DNA of 64,000 nucleotides from Pseudomonas putida (GTDB lineage: Bacteria; Pseudomonadota; Gammaproteobacteria; Pseudomonadales; Pseudomonadaceae), in NCBI RefSeq assembly GCF_001976065.1, contig NZ_MNAH01000004.1:126519-190518 (forward strand). Reading direction: 5' to 3'. Every line of letters starts with the position of its first letter. Positions within the stretch are counted from its first letter, which is position 1. Under the pieces are notes generated by a model. That model had not been told where the DNA came from. It was given only the letters and a program-made list of their open reading frames with translations, and did no database searches. Below are positions 31,458 to 40,958 of the stretch, one piece after another. The translations under genes were made by a program, and so were the position numbers.

Positions 31458-32930
31458 ATGGCCCGTTTCGAACTGCAAAAACTCTACATCGACGGCGGCT
31501 ACACGGATGCTGGCAGCGATGCCACGTTTGAAGCCATCAACCCGGCTAACGGTGAAGTCCTCGCAAAAGTGCAACGCGCGACAAAGGAAGACGTCGAGCG
31601 CGCTGTGGTCAGCGCCGAAAAGGGCCAGAAAATCTGGGCCGCAATGACCGCCATGGAGCGTTCGCGCATCCTGCGTCGCGCCGTGGACATCCTGCGCGAG
31701 CGCAACGATGAACTGGCTGCCCTGGAAACCCTGGACACCGGTAAGTCGTACTCCGAAACCCGCTACGTCGACATCGTCACCGGCGCTGACGTGCTGGAGT
31801 ACTACGCTGGCCTGGTTCCGGCCATCGAAGGTGAGCAGATTCCGCTGCGCACCACCTCTTTCGTCTACACCCGTCGCGAGCCGCTGGGCGTCGTAGCCGG
31901 TATCGGCGCGTGGAACTACCCGATCCAGATCGCCCTGTGGAAATCCGCACCTGCCCTGGCGGCCGGTAACGCGATGATCTTCAAGCCAAGCGAAGTCACC
32001 TCGCTGACCACGCTGAAACTGGCCGAGATCTACACCGAAGCCGGCCTGCCAGCCGGCGTGTTCAACGTCCTGACCGGCAGCGGCCGTGAAGTCGGCACCT
32101 GGTTGACCGAGCACCCGCGCATCGAAAAAGTCTCGTTCACCGGCGGTACCGACACCGGCAAGAAAGTCATGGCCAGCGCTTCGAGCTCTTCGCTCAAGGA
32201 CGTGACCATGGAACTGGGCGGTAAATCGCCGCTGATCATCTGCGACGACGCCGACCTCGACCGCGCCGCCGACACCGCGATGATGGCCAACTTCTACAGC
32301 TCCGGCCAGGTCTGCACCAACGGCACTCGCGTGTTCGTGCCGGCGCACCTGAAAGCCGCTTTCGAAGCCAAGATCGTTGAGCGCGTTGCACGCATCCGCG
32401 TCGGTAACCCGCAAGACGAAAACACCAACTTCGGTCCGCTGGTCAGCTTTGCCCACATGGAAAGCGTGCTGGGCTACATCGCCAAGGGCAAGGAAGAAGG
32501 TGCCCGCCTGCTGTGCGGCGGCGAGCGTCTGACCGAGGGCGAATTCGCCAAGGGCGCGTTCGTGGCGCCGACCGTGTTCACCGACTGCACTGACGACATG
32601 ACCATCGTGCGTGAAGAAATCTTTGGCCCAGTCATGGCGATCCTGTCGTACGAAACCGAAGAAGAAGTGATCCGCCGCGCCAACGACACCGACTTCGGCC
32701 TGGCCGCCGGTATCGTCACCAAGGACCTGAACCGCGCCCACCGCGTGATTCATCAGCTGGAAGCCGGTATCTGCTGGATCAACGCCTGGGGCGAGTCCGA
32801 CGCGAAGATGCCGGTTGGCGGCTACAAGCAGTCGGGTGTTGGCCGTGAGAACGGCATCAGCTCGCTGAACAACTTCACCCGCATCAAATCGGTACAGGTC
32901 GAGTTGGGCGATTACGTCTCGGTGTTCTAA
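31458..32930 (+). CDS. betB: Betaine aldehyde dehydrogenase
   Basis: 490 aa with GAGGA upstream of the ATG. Aldehyde dehydrogenase family: GIGAWNYPIQIALWKSAPALAAGN, MELGGKSPLI (general-base Glu) and NFYSSGQVCTNGTRVFVP (catalytic Cys). Oxidises betaine aldehyde to glycine betaine with NAD(P)+. Length and sequence are those of BetB. It lies 62 bp after betI. Confidence 0.95.
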   Translation: MARFELQKLYIDGGYTDAGSDATFEAINPANGEVLAKVQRATKEDVERAVVSAEKGQKIWAAMTAMERSRILRRAVDILRERNDELAALETLDTGKSYSETRYVDIVTGADVLEYYAGLVPAIEGEQIPLRTTSFVYTRREPLGVVAGIGAWNYPIQIALWKSAPALAAGNAMIFKPSEVTSLTTLKLAEIYTEAGLPAGVFNVLTGSGREVGTWLTEHPRIEKVSFTGGTDTGKKVMASASSSSLKDVTMELGGKSPLIICDDADLDRAADTAMMANFYSSGQVCTNGTRVFVPAHLKAAFEAKIVERVARIRVGNPQDENTNFGPLVSFAHMESVLGYIAKGKEEGARLLCGGERLTEGEFAKGAFVAPTVFTDCTDDMTIVREEIFGPVMAILSYETEEEVIRRANDTDFGLAAGIVTKDLNRAHRVIHQLEAGICWINAWGESDAKMPVGGYKQSGVGRENGISSLNNFTRIKSVQVELGDYVSVF

Positions 32931-32962
32931 GACCCGAGACCTGTATTGCTCGCGAGGGCCTC

Positions 32963-33026
32963 TTCGCGAGCAAGCCCGCTCCCACAGGAGACCTCATTCC
33001 ATTGTGGGAGCGAGCCTGCTCGCGAA
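32963..33026. repeat. Hybrid REP pair between betB and betA
   Basis: The left arm is the GAGCAAGCCCGC subtype, the right arm the GAGCAGGCTCGC subtype. This is the only mixed-subtype doublet in the window. Confidence 0.88.
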
Positions 33027-33084
33027 TCGAGTGCGCAGCACTCGCCGAAGCCCGACCTGACCACTATCAAAGAGGGTGCATTCA

Positions 33085-34785
33085 ATGTCCCAAGAATTCG
33101 ACTACATCATCATCGGTGCCGGCTCGGCCGGTAACACCCTGGCGACCCGCCTGACCGAAGACGCCGGCGTCACCGTCCTGCTGCTCGAAGCGGGCGGCCC
33201 GGACTACCGTTTCGACTTCCGCACGCAAATGCCGGCCGCCCTGGCGTTCCCGCTGCAAGGCCGTCGCTACAACTGGGCCTACGAAACCGATCCAGAGCCG
33301 CACATGGACGGTCGCCGCATGGAATGCGGACGCGGCAAGGGCCTGGGCGGTTCCTCGCTGATCAACGGCATGTGCTACATCCGCGGCAACGCCATGGACT
33401 ACGACGGCTGGGCAAAATTGCCAGGCCTGGAAGACTGGTCGTACCTGGACTGCCTGCCGTATTTCCGTAAAGCGGAAACCCGCGACATCGGCCCGAATGA
33501 CTACCACGGTGGCGACGGCCCGGTCAGCGTGACCACGCCGAAAGCCGGCAACAACCCGCTGTTCCACGCCATGGTTGAAGCCGGCGTGCAAGCCGGTTAC
33601 CCGCGCACCGAAGACTTGAACGGCTACCAGCAGGAAGGCTTCGGCCCGATGGACCGCACCGTGACGCCGAAAGGTCGTCGTGCCTCCACCGCCCGCGGTT
33701 ACCTGGACGTGGCCAAGAAGCGCTCGACCCTGACCATCGTCACCCACGCCCTGACCGACAAGATTCTGTTCGAAGGCAAGCGTGCGGTCGGCGTGCGTTA
33801 CCTGGTCGGTGACGCCGAAGAGCGCGTCGAAGCCAAGGCGCGCAAGGAAGTGCTGCTGTGCTCCGGCGCCATCGCTTCGCCGCAGATCCTGCAACGCTCC
33901 GGCGTCGGCCCGGCTGAACTGCTGAACAAGCTCGACATTCCGGTGGTCCACGACCTGCCAGGCGTCGGTGAAAACCTGCAGGACCACCTTGAACTGTACC
34001 TGCAATACGCCTGCACCCAACCGGTCTCGCTGTACCCGTCGCTGCTCTGGTACAACCAGCCGGCCATCGGTGCCGAGTGGCTGTTCAACGGCACCGGCAT
34101 CGGCGCCAGCAACCAGTTCGAAGCGGGCGGTTTTATCCGTACCCGTCCGGAATTCGAATGGCCGAACATCCAGTACCACTTCCTGCCGGTGGCGATTAAC
34201 TACAACGGCAGCAACGGTGTGAAAGAACACGGCTTCCAGGCGCACATGGGCTCCATGCGTTCGCCAAGCCGCGGGCGTATCCAGGCCAAGTCCAAGGACC
34301 CACGCCAGCACCCGAGCATCCTGTTCAACTACATGGCCACCGAGCAGGACTGGCAGGAGTTCCGCGACGGCATCCGCCTGACCCGTGAAATCATGCAGCA
34401 ACCGGCGCTGGATGCCTTCCGCGGCCGCGAAATCAGCCCGGGCATCGAAGTGCAAACCGATGAGCAGCTGGACAAGTTCATCCGCGAGCACGCCGAAACC
34501 GCGTTCCACCCGTCCTGCTCGTGCAAGATGGGCACCGACGAAATGGCCGTGGTCGATGGCGAAGGCCGCGTGCATGGCATGCAAGGCCTGCGCGTGGTCG
34601 ATGCCTCGATCATGCCGATCATCACCACCGGCAACCTGAATGCGCCGACGATCATGATGGCCGAGAAAATCGCCGACAAGATCCGCGGCCGCCAGCCATT
34701 GCCGCGCAGCAAGGCCAACTACTACGTAGCGGGCGACGCGCCGGTGAAGGGCAAGCCTATGCGTGAAGTGGGCCAGACGGCGTAA
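33085..34785 (+). CDS. betA: Choline dehydrogenase
   Basis: 566 aa from the ATG at 33085 (GAGGG upstream; a GTG three codons earlier is less likely). GMC oxidoreductase: FAD site DYIIIGAGSAGNTLATRLTE, GMC signature GRGKGLGGSSLINGM, and the C-terminal catalytic segment FHPSCSCKMG with DASIMPIITTGNLNAPTIM. Membrane-associated; oxidises choline to betaine aldehyde. Third gene of betIBA, separated from betB by a REP doublet. Confidence 0.95.
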   Translation: MSQEFDYIIIGAGSAGNTLATRLTEDAGVTVLLLEAGGPDYRFDFRTQMPAALAFPLQGRRYNWAYETDPEPHMDGRRMECGRGKGLGGSSLINGMCYIRGNAMDYDGWAKLPGLEDWSYLDCLPYFRKAETRDIGPNDYHGGDGPVSVTTPKAGNNPLFHAMVEAGVQAGYPRTEDLNGYQQEGFGPMDRTVTPKGRRASTARGYLDVAKKRSTLTIVTHALTDKILFEGKRAVGVRYLVGDAEERVEAKARKEVLLCSGAIASPQILQRSGVGPAELLNKLDIPVVHDLPGVGENLQDHLELYLQYACTQPVSLYPSLLWYNQPAIGAEWLFNGTGIGASNQFEAGGFIRTRPEFEWPNIQYHFLPVAINYNGSNGVKEHGFQAHMGSMRSPSRGRIQAKSKDPRQHPSILFNYMATEQDWQEFRDGIRLTREIMQQPALDAFRGREISPGIEVQTDEQLDKFIREHAETAFHPSCSCKMGTDEMAVVDGEGRVHGMQGLRVVDASIMPIITTGNLNAPTIMMAEKIADKIRGRQPLPRSKANYYVAGDAPVKGKPMREVGQTA

Positions 34786-34808
34786 GGCTTTAGACCGCGT
34801 CACGGCCA

Positions 34809-34900
34809 TTCGCGAGCAGGCTCGCTCCCACATTGTTCTGCGTTGATCGCTCAATCGTGATTCAACACAAAAACACTGTGGGAGCGAGCCTGCTCGCGAA
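34809..34900. repeat. REP pair after betA
   Basis: Inverted GAGCAGGCTCGC-type copies with a ~48-bp spacer. Confidence 0.9.
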
Positions 34901-35037
34901 GAGGCCCGACCAAACAACACACCTCTACCGATCCAAACTTGATCCTCCCCCCATGCAGGCCTACTCTAGTGCCGCGCAATCGTTTCATCCCCTCGCCGCA
35001 CCGCTGCACCGCCACTCCATACCAAGGAGGTTCCCGA

Positions 35038-36480
35038 ATGTTCGATTTCCACCCCCAGCTCAGGCAGCGCTTCGCTGCCTTGCGCACGGGCGCCGAATTC
35101 TTTTCCCTGCGTTTTGTGCGCGAGTCCGGCCAGTACCTGTCGGTGCGCAAGAACGTCGCCGAACCGCCGAGCCTGAGCCGCGACGAAGGGGCGATGCTGA
35201 CCGTGCGGGTCAATGGCGTGGAAGCCTATGCCGCCACCAATGACCTGTCGCAACAGGGCCTGCAAGCGGCCCTCGAGCGCGCCGAACAGCAGGCGCGCCG
35301 ACTCAAGCCTCACGCCCTGCTGGACCTGCGCGAACAAGCAGTATCCAGCGAGCGTGCCGATTATTTTTCACCGAACCTCGACCAGCCCTTCCCGTCCCTG
35401 AGCGACTGCTACCAGCTGCTCAGCGCCGAATCCGCCGCCGTGCCCAAGGACGAACGCCTGGTGAGCTGGCAGGTCAGCATCGGCATCACTAACGTCGAAC
35501 AGATTTACCTCAACAGCGCCGGCGCCGAACTGCGCCAGGCACAGCGCTTCGTCTACCCGGGCCTCGACGTCACCGCCTACGATGGCAACGACAGCCAGAC
35601 CCGCACGCTCGGCCGGGAAAACTTCGGCCAGCAGGGTGGCTTCGATGTCATCAGCCGCTGCGGACTGATCGGCGCTGGGGCAAAAATTGCCGATCAGGCC
35701 CTGCAATTACTGCTGGCACCGAACACGCCGCAGGGGCCGCGCGACCTGCTGCTGATGCCCGACCAGATGATGCTGCAGATCCACGAATCCATCGGCCACC
35801 CGCTTGAACTGGACCGTATCCTCGGCGATGAGCGCAATTACGCCGGTACCAGTTTTGTCAAAGCCAGTGATTTCGGTCACCTGCAATACGGTTCCGGCCT
35901 GCTCAACGTGACTTTCGACCCGGACATTCCCGAGCAGCTTGCCAGCTACGGCCACGACGACGACGGCACGGCGGCCAACAAACAGTTCCTGATTCGCCAA
36001 GGCCTCTTGCTGCGTCCCTTGGGCGGTGCCCTCTCGCAGTTCCGCGCCGGCCTGGACGGGGTCGCCAACAGCCGTGCCTGCGGCTGGAACCGCCCGCCGA
36101 TCGACCGCATGGCCAACCTCAACATCGAGCCTGGCGACCAGCCGCTCGAGCAACTGATCGGCAACATCGAACACGGCATCCTGATGAGCACCAACCGCTC
36201 CTGGTCCATCGACGATGCGCGCAACAAGTTCCAGTTCGGTTGCGAATGGGGCCAGTTGATCGAAAACGGCGAACTCAAGGGCGTGGTGAAAAACCCGAAC
36301 TACCGGGCGATTTCCGCACAGTTCTGGAAAAGCCTCAGCGCAGTCGGCGACGCCAGCACCTTCAAGGTCCTGGGCACACCGAACTGTGGCAAGGGCGAGC
36401 CGAATCAAGTGATCCGCGTCGGCCACGCTTCGCCAGCCTGCGTGTTCAGCAACGTTGATGTATTTGGGGGAGACAGCTGA
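35038..36480 (+). CDS. TldD-family metalloprotease
   Basis: 480 aa from the ATG at 35038 with AGGAGG upstream. TldD/PmbA fold; the zinc motif HESIGH (His249, Glu250, His254, HExxxH) is intact in IHESIGHPLELDRILGDERNYAGTSFV. The end shows ATFKVLGTPNCGKGEPNQV-like conserved sequence. TldD with PmbA/TldE degrades unfolded peptides and matures microcin B17 in E. coli. Its stop overlaps the next gene's ATG, so the two are coupled. Sequence differs enough from canonical TldD that I regard it as a paralogue. Confidence 0.82.
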   Translation: MFDFHPQLRQRFAALRTGAEFFSLRFVRESGQYLSVRKNVAEPPSLSRDEGAMLTVRVNGVEAYAATNDLSQQGLQAALERAEQQARRLKPHALLDLREQAVSSERADYFSPNLDQPFPSLSDCYQLLSAESAAVPKDERLVSWQVSIGITNVEQIYLNSAGAELRQAQRFVYPGLDVTAYDGNDSQTRTLGRENFGQQGGFDVISRCGLIGAGAKIADQALQLLLAPNTPQGPRDLLLMPDQMMLQIHESIGHPLELDRILGDERNYAGTSFVKASDFGHLQYGSGLLNVTFDPDIPEQLASYGHDDDGTAANKQFLIRQGLLLRPLGGALSQFRAGLDGVANSRACGWNRPPIDRMANLNIEPGDQPLEQLIGNIEHGILMSTNRSWSIDDARNKFQFGCEWGQLIENGELKGVVKNPNYRAISAQFWKSLSAVGDASTFKVLGTPNCGKGEPNQVIRVGHASPACVFSNVDVFGGDS

Positions 36481-37817
36481 TGACTACGTCGAAAGCCCAG
36501 GCCGAGTCGTTCAAGGCACTGGTCGCCGGATTAAGCGAAGCGCTGCACGAACCGGAGCAATTCACCCTCAGCTATGCCGCCGAATCGTCGGCCTTCGTGC
36601 GTTTCAACCACGCCAAGGTGCGTCAGGCCGGGCAGGTGCAACAGGCGAGCGTCGGCTTGAAACTGATCAACGATGGTCGCCACGCCGACCTGCAGATCAC
36701 CCTGGCGGGCGATCCTGCGGTCGACCATCAGCGCCTGGCCGAAGGCCTGCAACAGCTGCGCGAAACCTTGCCGTTGCTGCCCCAGGACCCCTACCTGCTG
36801 CTAAACCACAACGGTTGGCAAAGCAAAAACGTGCAGGATCATCCGCTGCCGGACACCGAGCAAGTGGTCGCCGAAATCTCCCAGGCCGCCGAAGGCCTGG
36901 ACTTGGTCGGGTTCTACGCCGCCGGGCCGATCAGCCGTGGTTTCGCCAGTTCCGCCGGCGCGTTCGGCTGGCACCAGGCCAACAGCTTCAACTTCGACTT
37001 CAGCCTGTTCCATGAAAACGGCCAGGCGGTGAAGGCCAGCTACGCCGGGCACGACTGGAACAGCGCAGGCTTTGCCAAACGCTTCCAGCAGGCTCGGGAG
37101 CAGCTTGAGTACCTGGGACGGCCACTGCGCACCCTGGCCCCAGGCCAATACCGCGCTTACCTGGCGCCCGCCGCGCTGGAAGAAATCATGGGCATGCTGT
37201 GCTGGGGCGGTTTTTCGGCACAGTCGATCGCCAGCAAAAGCAGCCCACTGCAGAAGCTCTACGGCGGCGACCAGGCGTTTAGCCCGCTGGTTTCGCTGGA
37301 CGAAAAAGTCAGCGGTTCGCTGAGCCCGGCGTTCTCCGACGAAGGTTATCCGCGAAGCGACCTGGGCTTGATCGTCGAAGGCAGGGCCGGTGCGCAACTG
37401 GTCGGATCACGCAGCGCCGCCGAGTACGGACTGACCGCCAACGGCGCCAGCGGCGGGGAATCGCCAACGGCCCTGAATATGCAGGCCGGGAACTTGCCTG
37501 AGGCACAGATCCTCAAGCAACTCGGTACCGGCCTGTACATCAGCAACCTGTGGTACCTGAACTTCTCGGATCAACCGGCGGCGCGCCTGACCGGCATGAC
37601 GCGGTTTGCCACGTTCTGGGTCGAAAACGGCGAGATCCAGGCGCCGGTCAGCACCATGCGTTTCGACGACAGCGCCTACAGCCTGCTGGGTTCGCAGCTG
37701 GAAGCACTGACCGCGGAGCGCGAATTGCTGTTGTCGGCGAGTACCTATAGCCAGCGGGCGACGGCATCGGCGTTGTTGCCGGGGGCGATCGTCCGGCGGC
37801 TGACGTTGACCCTGTAA
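36480..37817 (+). CDS. PmbA/TldE-like partner subunit
   Basis: 445 aa; the ATG overlaps the upstream stop by one base (TGATG). N-terminal region FKALVAGLSEALHEPEQFTLSYAAESSAFVRFNHAKVRQAGQVQQ resembles PmbA. The C-terminal half has SPLVSLDEKVSGSLSPAFSDEGYPRSDLGLIVEGR and LGTGLYISNLWYLNFSDQPAARLTGMTRFATFWVENGEI, the TldE-type segment lacking an HExxxH motif. It should form the non-catalytic half of a TldD/TldE heterodimer. Confidence 0.8.
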   Translation: MTTSKAQAESFKALVAGLSEALHEPEQFTLSYAAESSAFVRFNHAKVRQAGQVQQASVGLKLINDGRHADLQITLAGDPAVDHQRLAEGLQQLRETLPLLPQDPYLLLNHNGWQSKNVQDHPLPDTEQVVAEISQAAEGLDLVGFYAAGPISRGFASSAGAFGWHQANSFNFDFSLFHENGQAVKASYAGHDWNSAGFAKRFQQAREQLEYLGRPLRTLAPGQYRAYLAPAALEEIMGMLCWGGFSAQSIASKSSPLQKLYGGDQAFSPLVSLDEKVSGSLSPAFSDEGYPRSDLGLIVEGRAGAQLVGSRSAAEYGLTANGASGGESPTALNMQAGNLPEAQILKQLGTGLYISNLWYLNFSDQPAARLTGMTRFATFWVENGEIQAPVSTMRFDDSAYSLLGSQLEALTAERELLLSASTYSQRATASALLPGAIVRRLTLTL

Positions 37818-37829
37818 ACACAATCCCCC

Positions 37830-37920
37830 TGTGGGAGCGGGCTTGCTCGCGAAAGCGGTGGGTCATTCAGCATTGATGTTGAATGTGATGGCCCCTTCGC
37901 GAGCAAGCCCGCTCCCACAG
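37830..37920. repeat. REP pair after the TldD/PmbA-like genes
   Basis: Inverted GAGCAAGCCCGC-type copies with a ~47-bp spacer. Confidence 0.9.
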
Positions 37921-37952
37921 GGTTCGGTTCCCTGACCACCACAAGAGGTCCC

Positions 37953-39380
37953 ATGCCCAACCGCCCGCCTCTCGATCCAGTCACCGCCCGCTGGGTGCCC
38001 TGGGTCGTCGCCATTGCGTTCTTCATGCAGTCCCTCGACGGGACGATCCTCAACACCGCCCTGCCGGCCATGGCCAGCGACCTGGCGGAAGACCCGTTGC
38101 GCATGCAGGGCGTGATCATTGCCTACATGCTCACGGTCGCCTTGCTGATCCCCGCCTCCGGTTGGATCGCTGACCGTTTTGGCACGAAAAAAATCTTCTT
38201 CAGCGCGATCCTGCTGTTCAGTTTCGGCTCGTTGCTCTGCGCCTTGTCCAGCAGCTTGAGCATGCTGATCGGTGCACGAGTGATCCAGGGCCTGGGCGGC
38301 GCGTTGATGTTGCCGGTCGGACGACTGGTGGTGCTGCGCGCCTACCCGCGCTCGGAACTGGTGCGGATCATGGGTTTCATCACCATTCCCGGCCTGCTCG
38401 GGCCGTTGATCGGCCCGACCATGGGCGGCTGGATGGTGGAGTACCTGACCTGGCACTGGATTTTCCTGATCAACCTGCCGGTGGGACTGGTGGGCTGCTA
38501 CGCGGTGTGGAAATTCATCCCCGACCTGCGCGGCTCCGAACGGACCCGTTTCGATAGCCTGGGTTTCCTGCTGTTCGGCGCGGCGATGATCCTGATCACG
38601 GTCGCCATGGAAGGTTTGGGCGAACTGCACCTGCCACACCTGCGGGTGATGCTGTTGTTGTTCGGCGGCATGGCCTGCCTGGCGGCCTACTGGCTGCGCG
38701 CCGGGCACATCGACAATCCGTTGTTTGCGCCGTCGTTGTTCAAGACCCGCACTTTTGCCGTCGGCATTCTCGGCAACCTCTTCGCCCGCCTCGGCAGCGG
38801 TGCCCTGCCGTTCCTGGTACCGCTGTTGCTGCAAGTGGCGTTGGGGTATTCGCCGTCCCAGGCCGGGATGAGCATGCTGCCGCTGGCCGCTGCAGCGATG
38901 ATCGCCAAGTGGGTGGCGCGACCGCTGATCGAACGGCTGGGCTACCGCATCGTGCTGACCGGCAACACCCTGGCGCTGGGAATCATGCTGGCGAGCATGG
39001 GCCTGGTCAGCGAGCAGACGCCGTACTGGCTGCTGTTGTGCCTGCTGGCAGTCCTGGGGGCGATCAACTCCTTGCAGTTCACCGCGATGAACACCGTGAC
39101 CCTGATCGACCTCGACGATGCCAGTGCCAGCAGCGGCAACAGTCTGCTGTCGGTGGTCGCTCAACTCTCCCTGAGCCTGGGGGTGGCCTGTGCCGGTGCG
39201 CTGCTCGGCGGCTTTACCGCAGAGATCGGAAACGATGGTGTTGAGACGGTGCTGGGTGCGTTCCAACTGACGTTTGTGACCGTCGGAATCATGGCAATGC
39301 TGGCCGCGACCATCTTCTCGCAGCTCTCAAAGGAAGACGGACGGCGCGTCAAGCGTCCGGAAGAACACATAGAGCCTTAG
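37953..39380 (+). CDS. MFS multidrug-type transporter (DHA2/MdtD-like)
   Basis: 475 aa with ~14 hydrophobic segments. Motif A-like SGWIADRFGTKKIF, the ARVIQGLGGALMLPVGRLVVLRAYPR segment, and LLGPLIGPTMGGWMVEYLTWHWIFLINLPVGL (antiporter motif C and the conserved WHWIFLINLP). Proton-driven efflux pump of the inner membrane, substrate unknown; overall it resembles MdtD/EmrB-type proteins. No regulator or membrane-fusion partner is adjacent. Confidence 0.85.
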   Translation: MPNRPPLDPVTARWVPWVVAIAFFMQSLDGTILNTALPAMASDLAEDPLRMQGVIIAYMLTVALLIPASGWIADRFGTKKIFFSAILLFSFGSLLCALSSSLSMLIGARVIQGLGGALMLPVGRLVVLRAYPRSELVRIMGFITIPGLLGPLIGPTMGGWMVEYLTWHWIFLINLPVGLVGCYAVWKFIPDLRGSERTRFDSLGFLLFGAAMILITVAMEGLGELHLPHLRVMLLLFGGMACLAAYWLRAGHIDNPLFAPSLFKTRTFAVGILGNLFARLGSGALPFLVPLLLQVALGYSPSQAGMSMLPLAAAAMIAKWVARPLIERLGYRIVLTGNTLALGIMLASMGLVSEQTPYWLLLCLLAVLGAINSLQFTAMNTVTLIDLDDASASSGNSLLSVVAQLSLSLGVACAGALLGGFTAEIGNDGVETVLGAFQLTFVTVGIMAMLAATIFSQLSKEDGRRVKRPEEHIEP

Positions 39381-39437
39381 GGCGAATGGCCATCGGGCTG
39401 GTACACTGCGCGACATTTTGTTTTGCAGGCCAGTCCC

Positions 39438-40823
39438 GTGACCACCATCGCCACCGAATTTAATACTTTGCCGCTGTCCGCCGCCATGCTGGCTAACCTC
39501 GACTCCCTCGGTTATGCCCAGATGACGCCGATCCAGGCGCAAAGCTTGCCGGTGATCCTCAAGGGGATGGACCTGATCGCCCAGGCCAAGACCGGCAGCG
39601 GCAAGACCGCCGCCTTCGGTATCGGCCTGCTCAACCCGATCAATCCGCGCTACTTCGGTTGCCAGGCGCTGATCCTGTGCCCGACCCGCGAGCTGGCCGA
39701 CCAGGTCGCCAAGGAAATCCGTCGCCTGGCCCGTGCCGAAGACAACATCAAGGTCCTGACCCTGTGCGGCGGCGTGTCCCTCGGCCCGCAGATCGCTTCG
39801 CTGGAACACGGCGCGCACATCATCGTCGGCACCCCGGGGCGCATCCAGCAGCACCTGCGCAAGGGCTCGCTGGTATTGCACGGCCTCAACACCCTGATCC
39901 TCGACGAAGCCGACCGCATGCTCGACATGGGTTTCTACGACTCCATCGAAGAAATCATCATGCAGGCCCCCGAGCGTCGCCAGACCCTGCTGTTCTCCGC
40001 CACCTACCCGGTGGGCATCAAGCAGCTGGCCTCGAAATTCATGCGCAACCCGCAGCAAGTGAAGGCCGAGGCGTTTCACGACGACACGCAGATCGAGCAG
40101 CGCTTCTACGAAATTTCCCCGGATGATCGCATGAGCGCCGTGACCAAGGTGCTGGGCCACTTCCGTCCGGCGTCCTGTGTGGCGTTCTGCTTCACCAAGC
40201 AGCAGGTCCAGGAAACCGTTGATCACCTGACAACCAAGGGCATCTCCGCCGTTGGCCTGCATGGTGATCTGGAACAGCGCGATCGTGACCAGGTACTGGC
40301 GATGTTCGCCAACCGCAGTACTTCCGTGCTGGTGGCGACTGACGTTGCCGCCCGCGGCCTGGACATCGATTCGCTGGACATGGTGATCAACGTCGAACTG
40401 GCCCGGGATTCGGAAATCCACATCCACCGTGTTGGCCGTACTGGCCGTGCCGGTGAGAAAGGCCTCGCCATCAGCCTGGTCGCCCCGTCCGAAGCGCACC
40501 GCGCCCAGGCCATCGAGCAGCTGCAGAAGAGCCCGCTGAACTGGGACCAGGTGGACAACCTCACCTCCCAGGGCGGTGGCCCGCTGCTGCCGCAGATGAG
40601 CACCCTGTGCATCGCTGGCGGCCGCAAGGACAAGGTTCGTCCAGGCGACATCCTTGGTGCACTGACCGGTGAAGCCGGCATCCCGGGCGCCCAGGTCGGC
40701 AAGATCGCGATCTTCGACTTCCAGGCCTTCGTGGCCGTGGAACGCGGCGTCGCCAAGCAAGCCCTGCAACGCCTGAACGACGGCAAGATCAAGGGCCGTT
40801 CGTTGCGCGTGCGCATCCTCTGA
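39438..40823 (+). CDS. dbpA: ATP-dependent RNA helicase DbpA
   Basis: 461 aa, starting at GTG 39438; the frame opens at a TTG (39423). DEAD-box core: Q motif FNTLPLSAAMLANLDSLGYAQMTPIQAQSLP, Walker A AKTGSGKTAAFG, DEAD in LILDEADRMLDMGF, SAT in LFSATYP, and HRVGRTGRAG. The C-terminal ~75 residues (LCIAGGRKDKVRPGDILGALTGEAGIPGAQVGKIAIFDFQAFVAV) are the DbpA RNA-binding domain specific for 23S rRNA helix 92. Acts in 50S subunit assembly. Confidence 0.93.
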   Translation: MTTIATEFNTLPLSAAMLANLDSLGYAQMTPIQAQSLPVILKGMDLIAQAKTGSGKTAAFGIGLLNPINPRYFGCQALILCPTRELADQVAKEIRRLARAEDNIKVLTLCGGVSLGPQIASLEHGAHIIVGTPGRIQQHLRKGSLVLHGLNTLILDEADRMLDMGFYDSIEEIIMQAPERRQTLLFSATYPVGIKQLASKFMRNPQQVKAEAFHDDTQIEQRFYEISPDDRMSAVTKVLGHFRPASCVAFCFTKQQVQETVDHLTTKGISAVGLHGDLEQRDRDQVLAMFANRSTSVLVATDVAARGLDIDSLDMVINVELARDSEIHIHRVGRTGRAGEKGLAISLVAPSEAHRAQAIEQLQKSPLNWDQVDNLTSQGGGPLLPQMSTLCIAGGRKDKVRPGDILGALTGEAGIPGAQVGKIAIFDFQAFVAVERGVAKQALQRLNDGKIKGRSLRVRIL

Positions 40824-40828
40824 CCCTG

Positions 40829-40937
40829 ATCGTTCCCACGCTCTGCGTGGGAACGCATCCCGTGACGCTCTGCGTCACATATCAGCGGACGCAGAGCGTC
40901 CATGGCGGCATTCCCACGCAGAGCGTGGGAACGATCG
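40829..40937. repeat. Compound nested palindrome
   Basis: Outer arms TCGTTCCCACGCTCTGCG and CGCAGAGCGTGGGAACGA enclose a second inverted repeat (GACGCTCTGCGTC ... GACGCAGAGCGTC). The same CGTTCCCAC motif occurs in the palindrome at 146-171. It looks like a different dispersed element from the REPs and partly overlaps the leader of the next gene. Confidence 0.75.
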
Positions 40938-40958
40938 AGTACAGTTGAGGACACCGTT

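Noticed and set aside
35038..37817. A RiPP biosynthetic cluster around the TldD/PmbA-like pair
   Set aside because: No precursor peptide, YcaO, radical-SAM or dehydratase gene is present in the flanking sequence.
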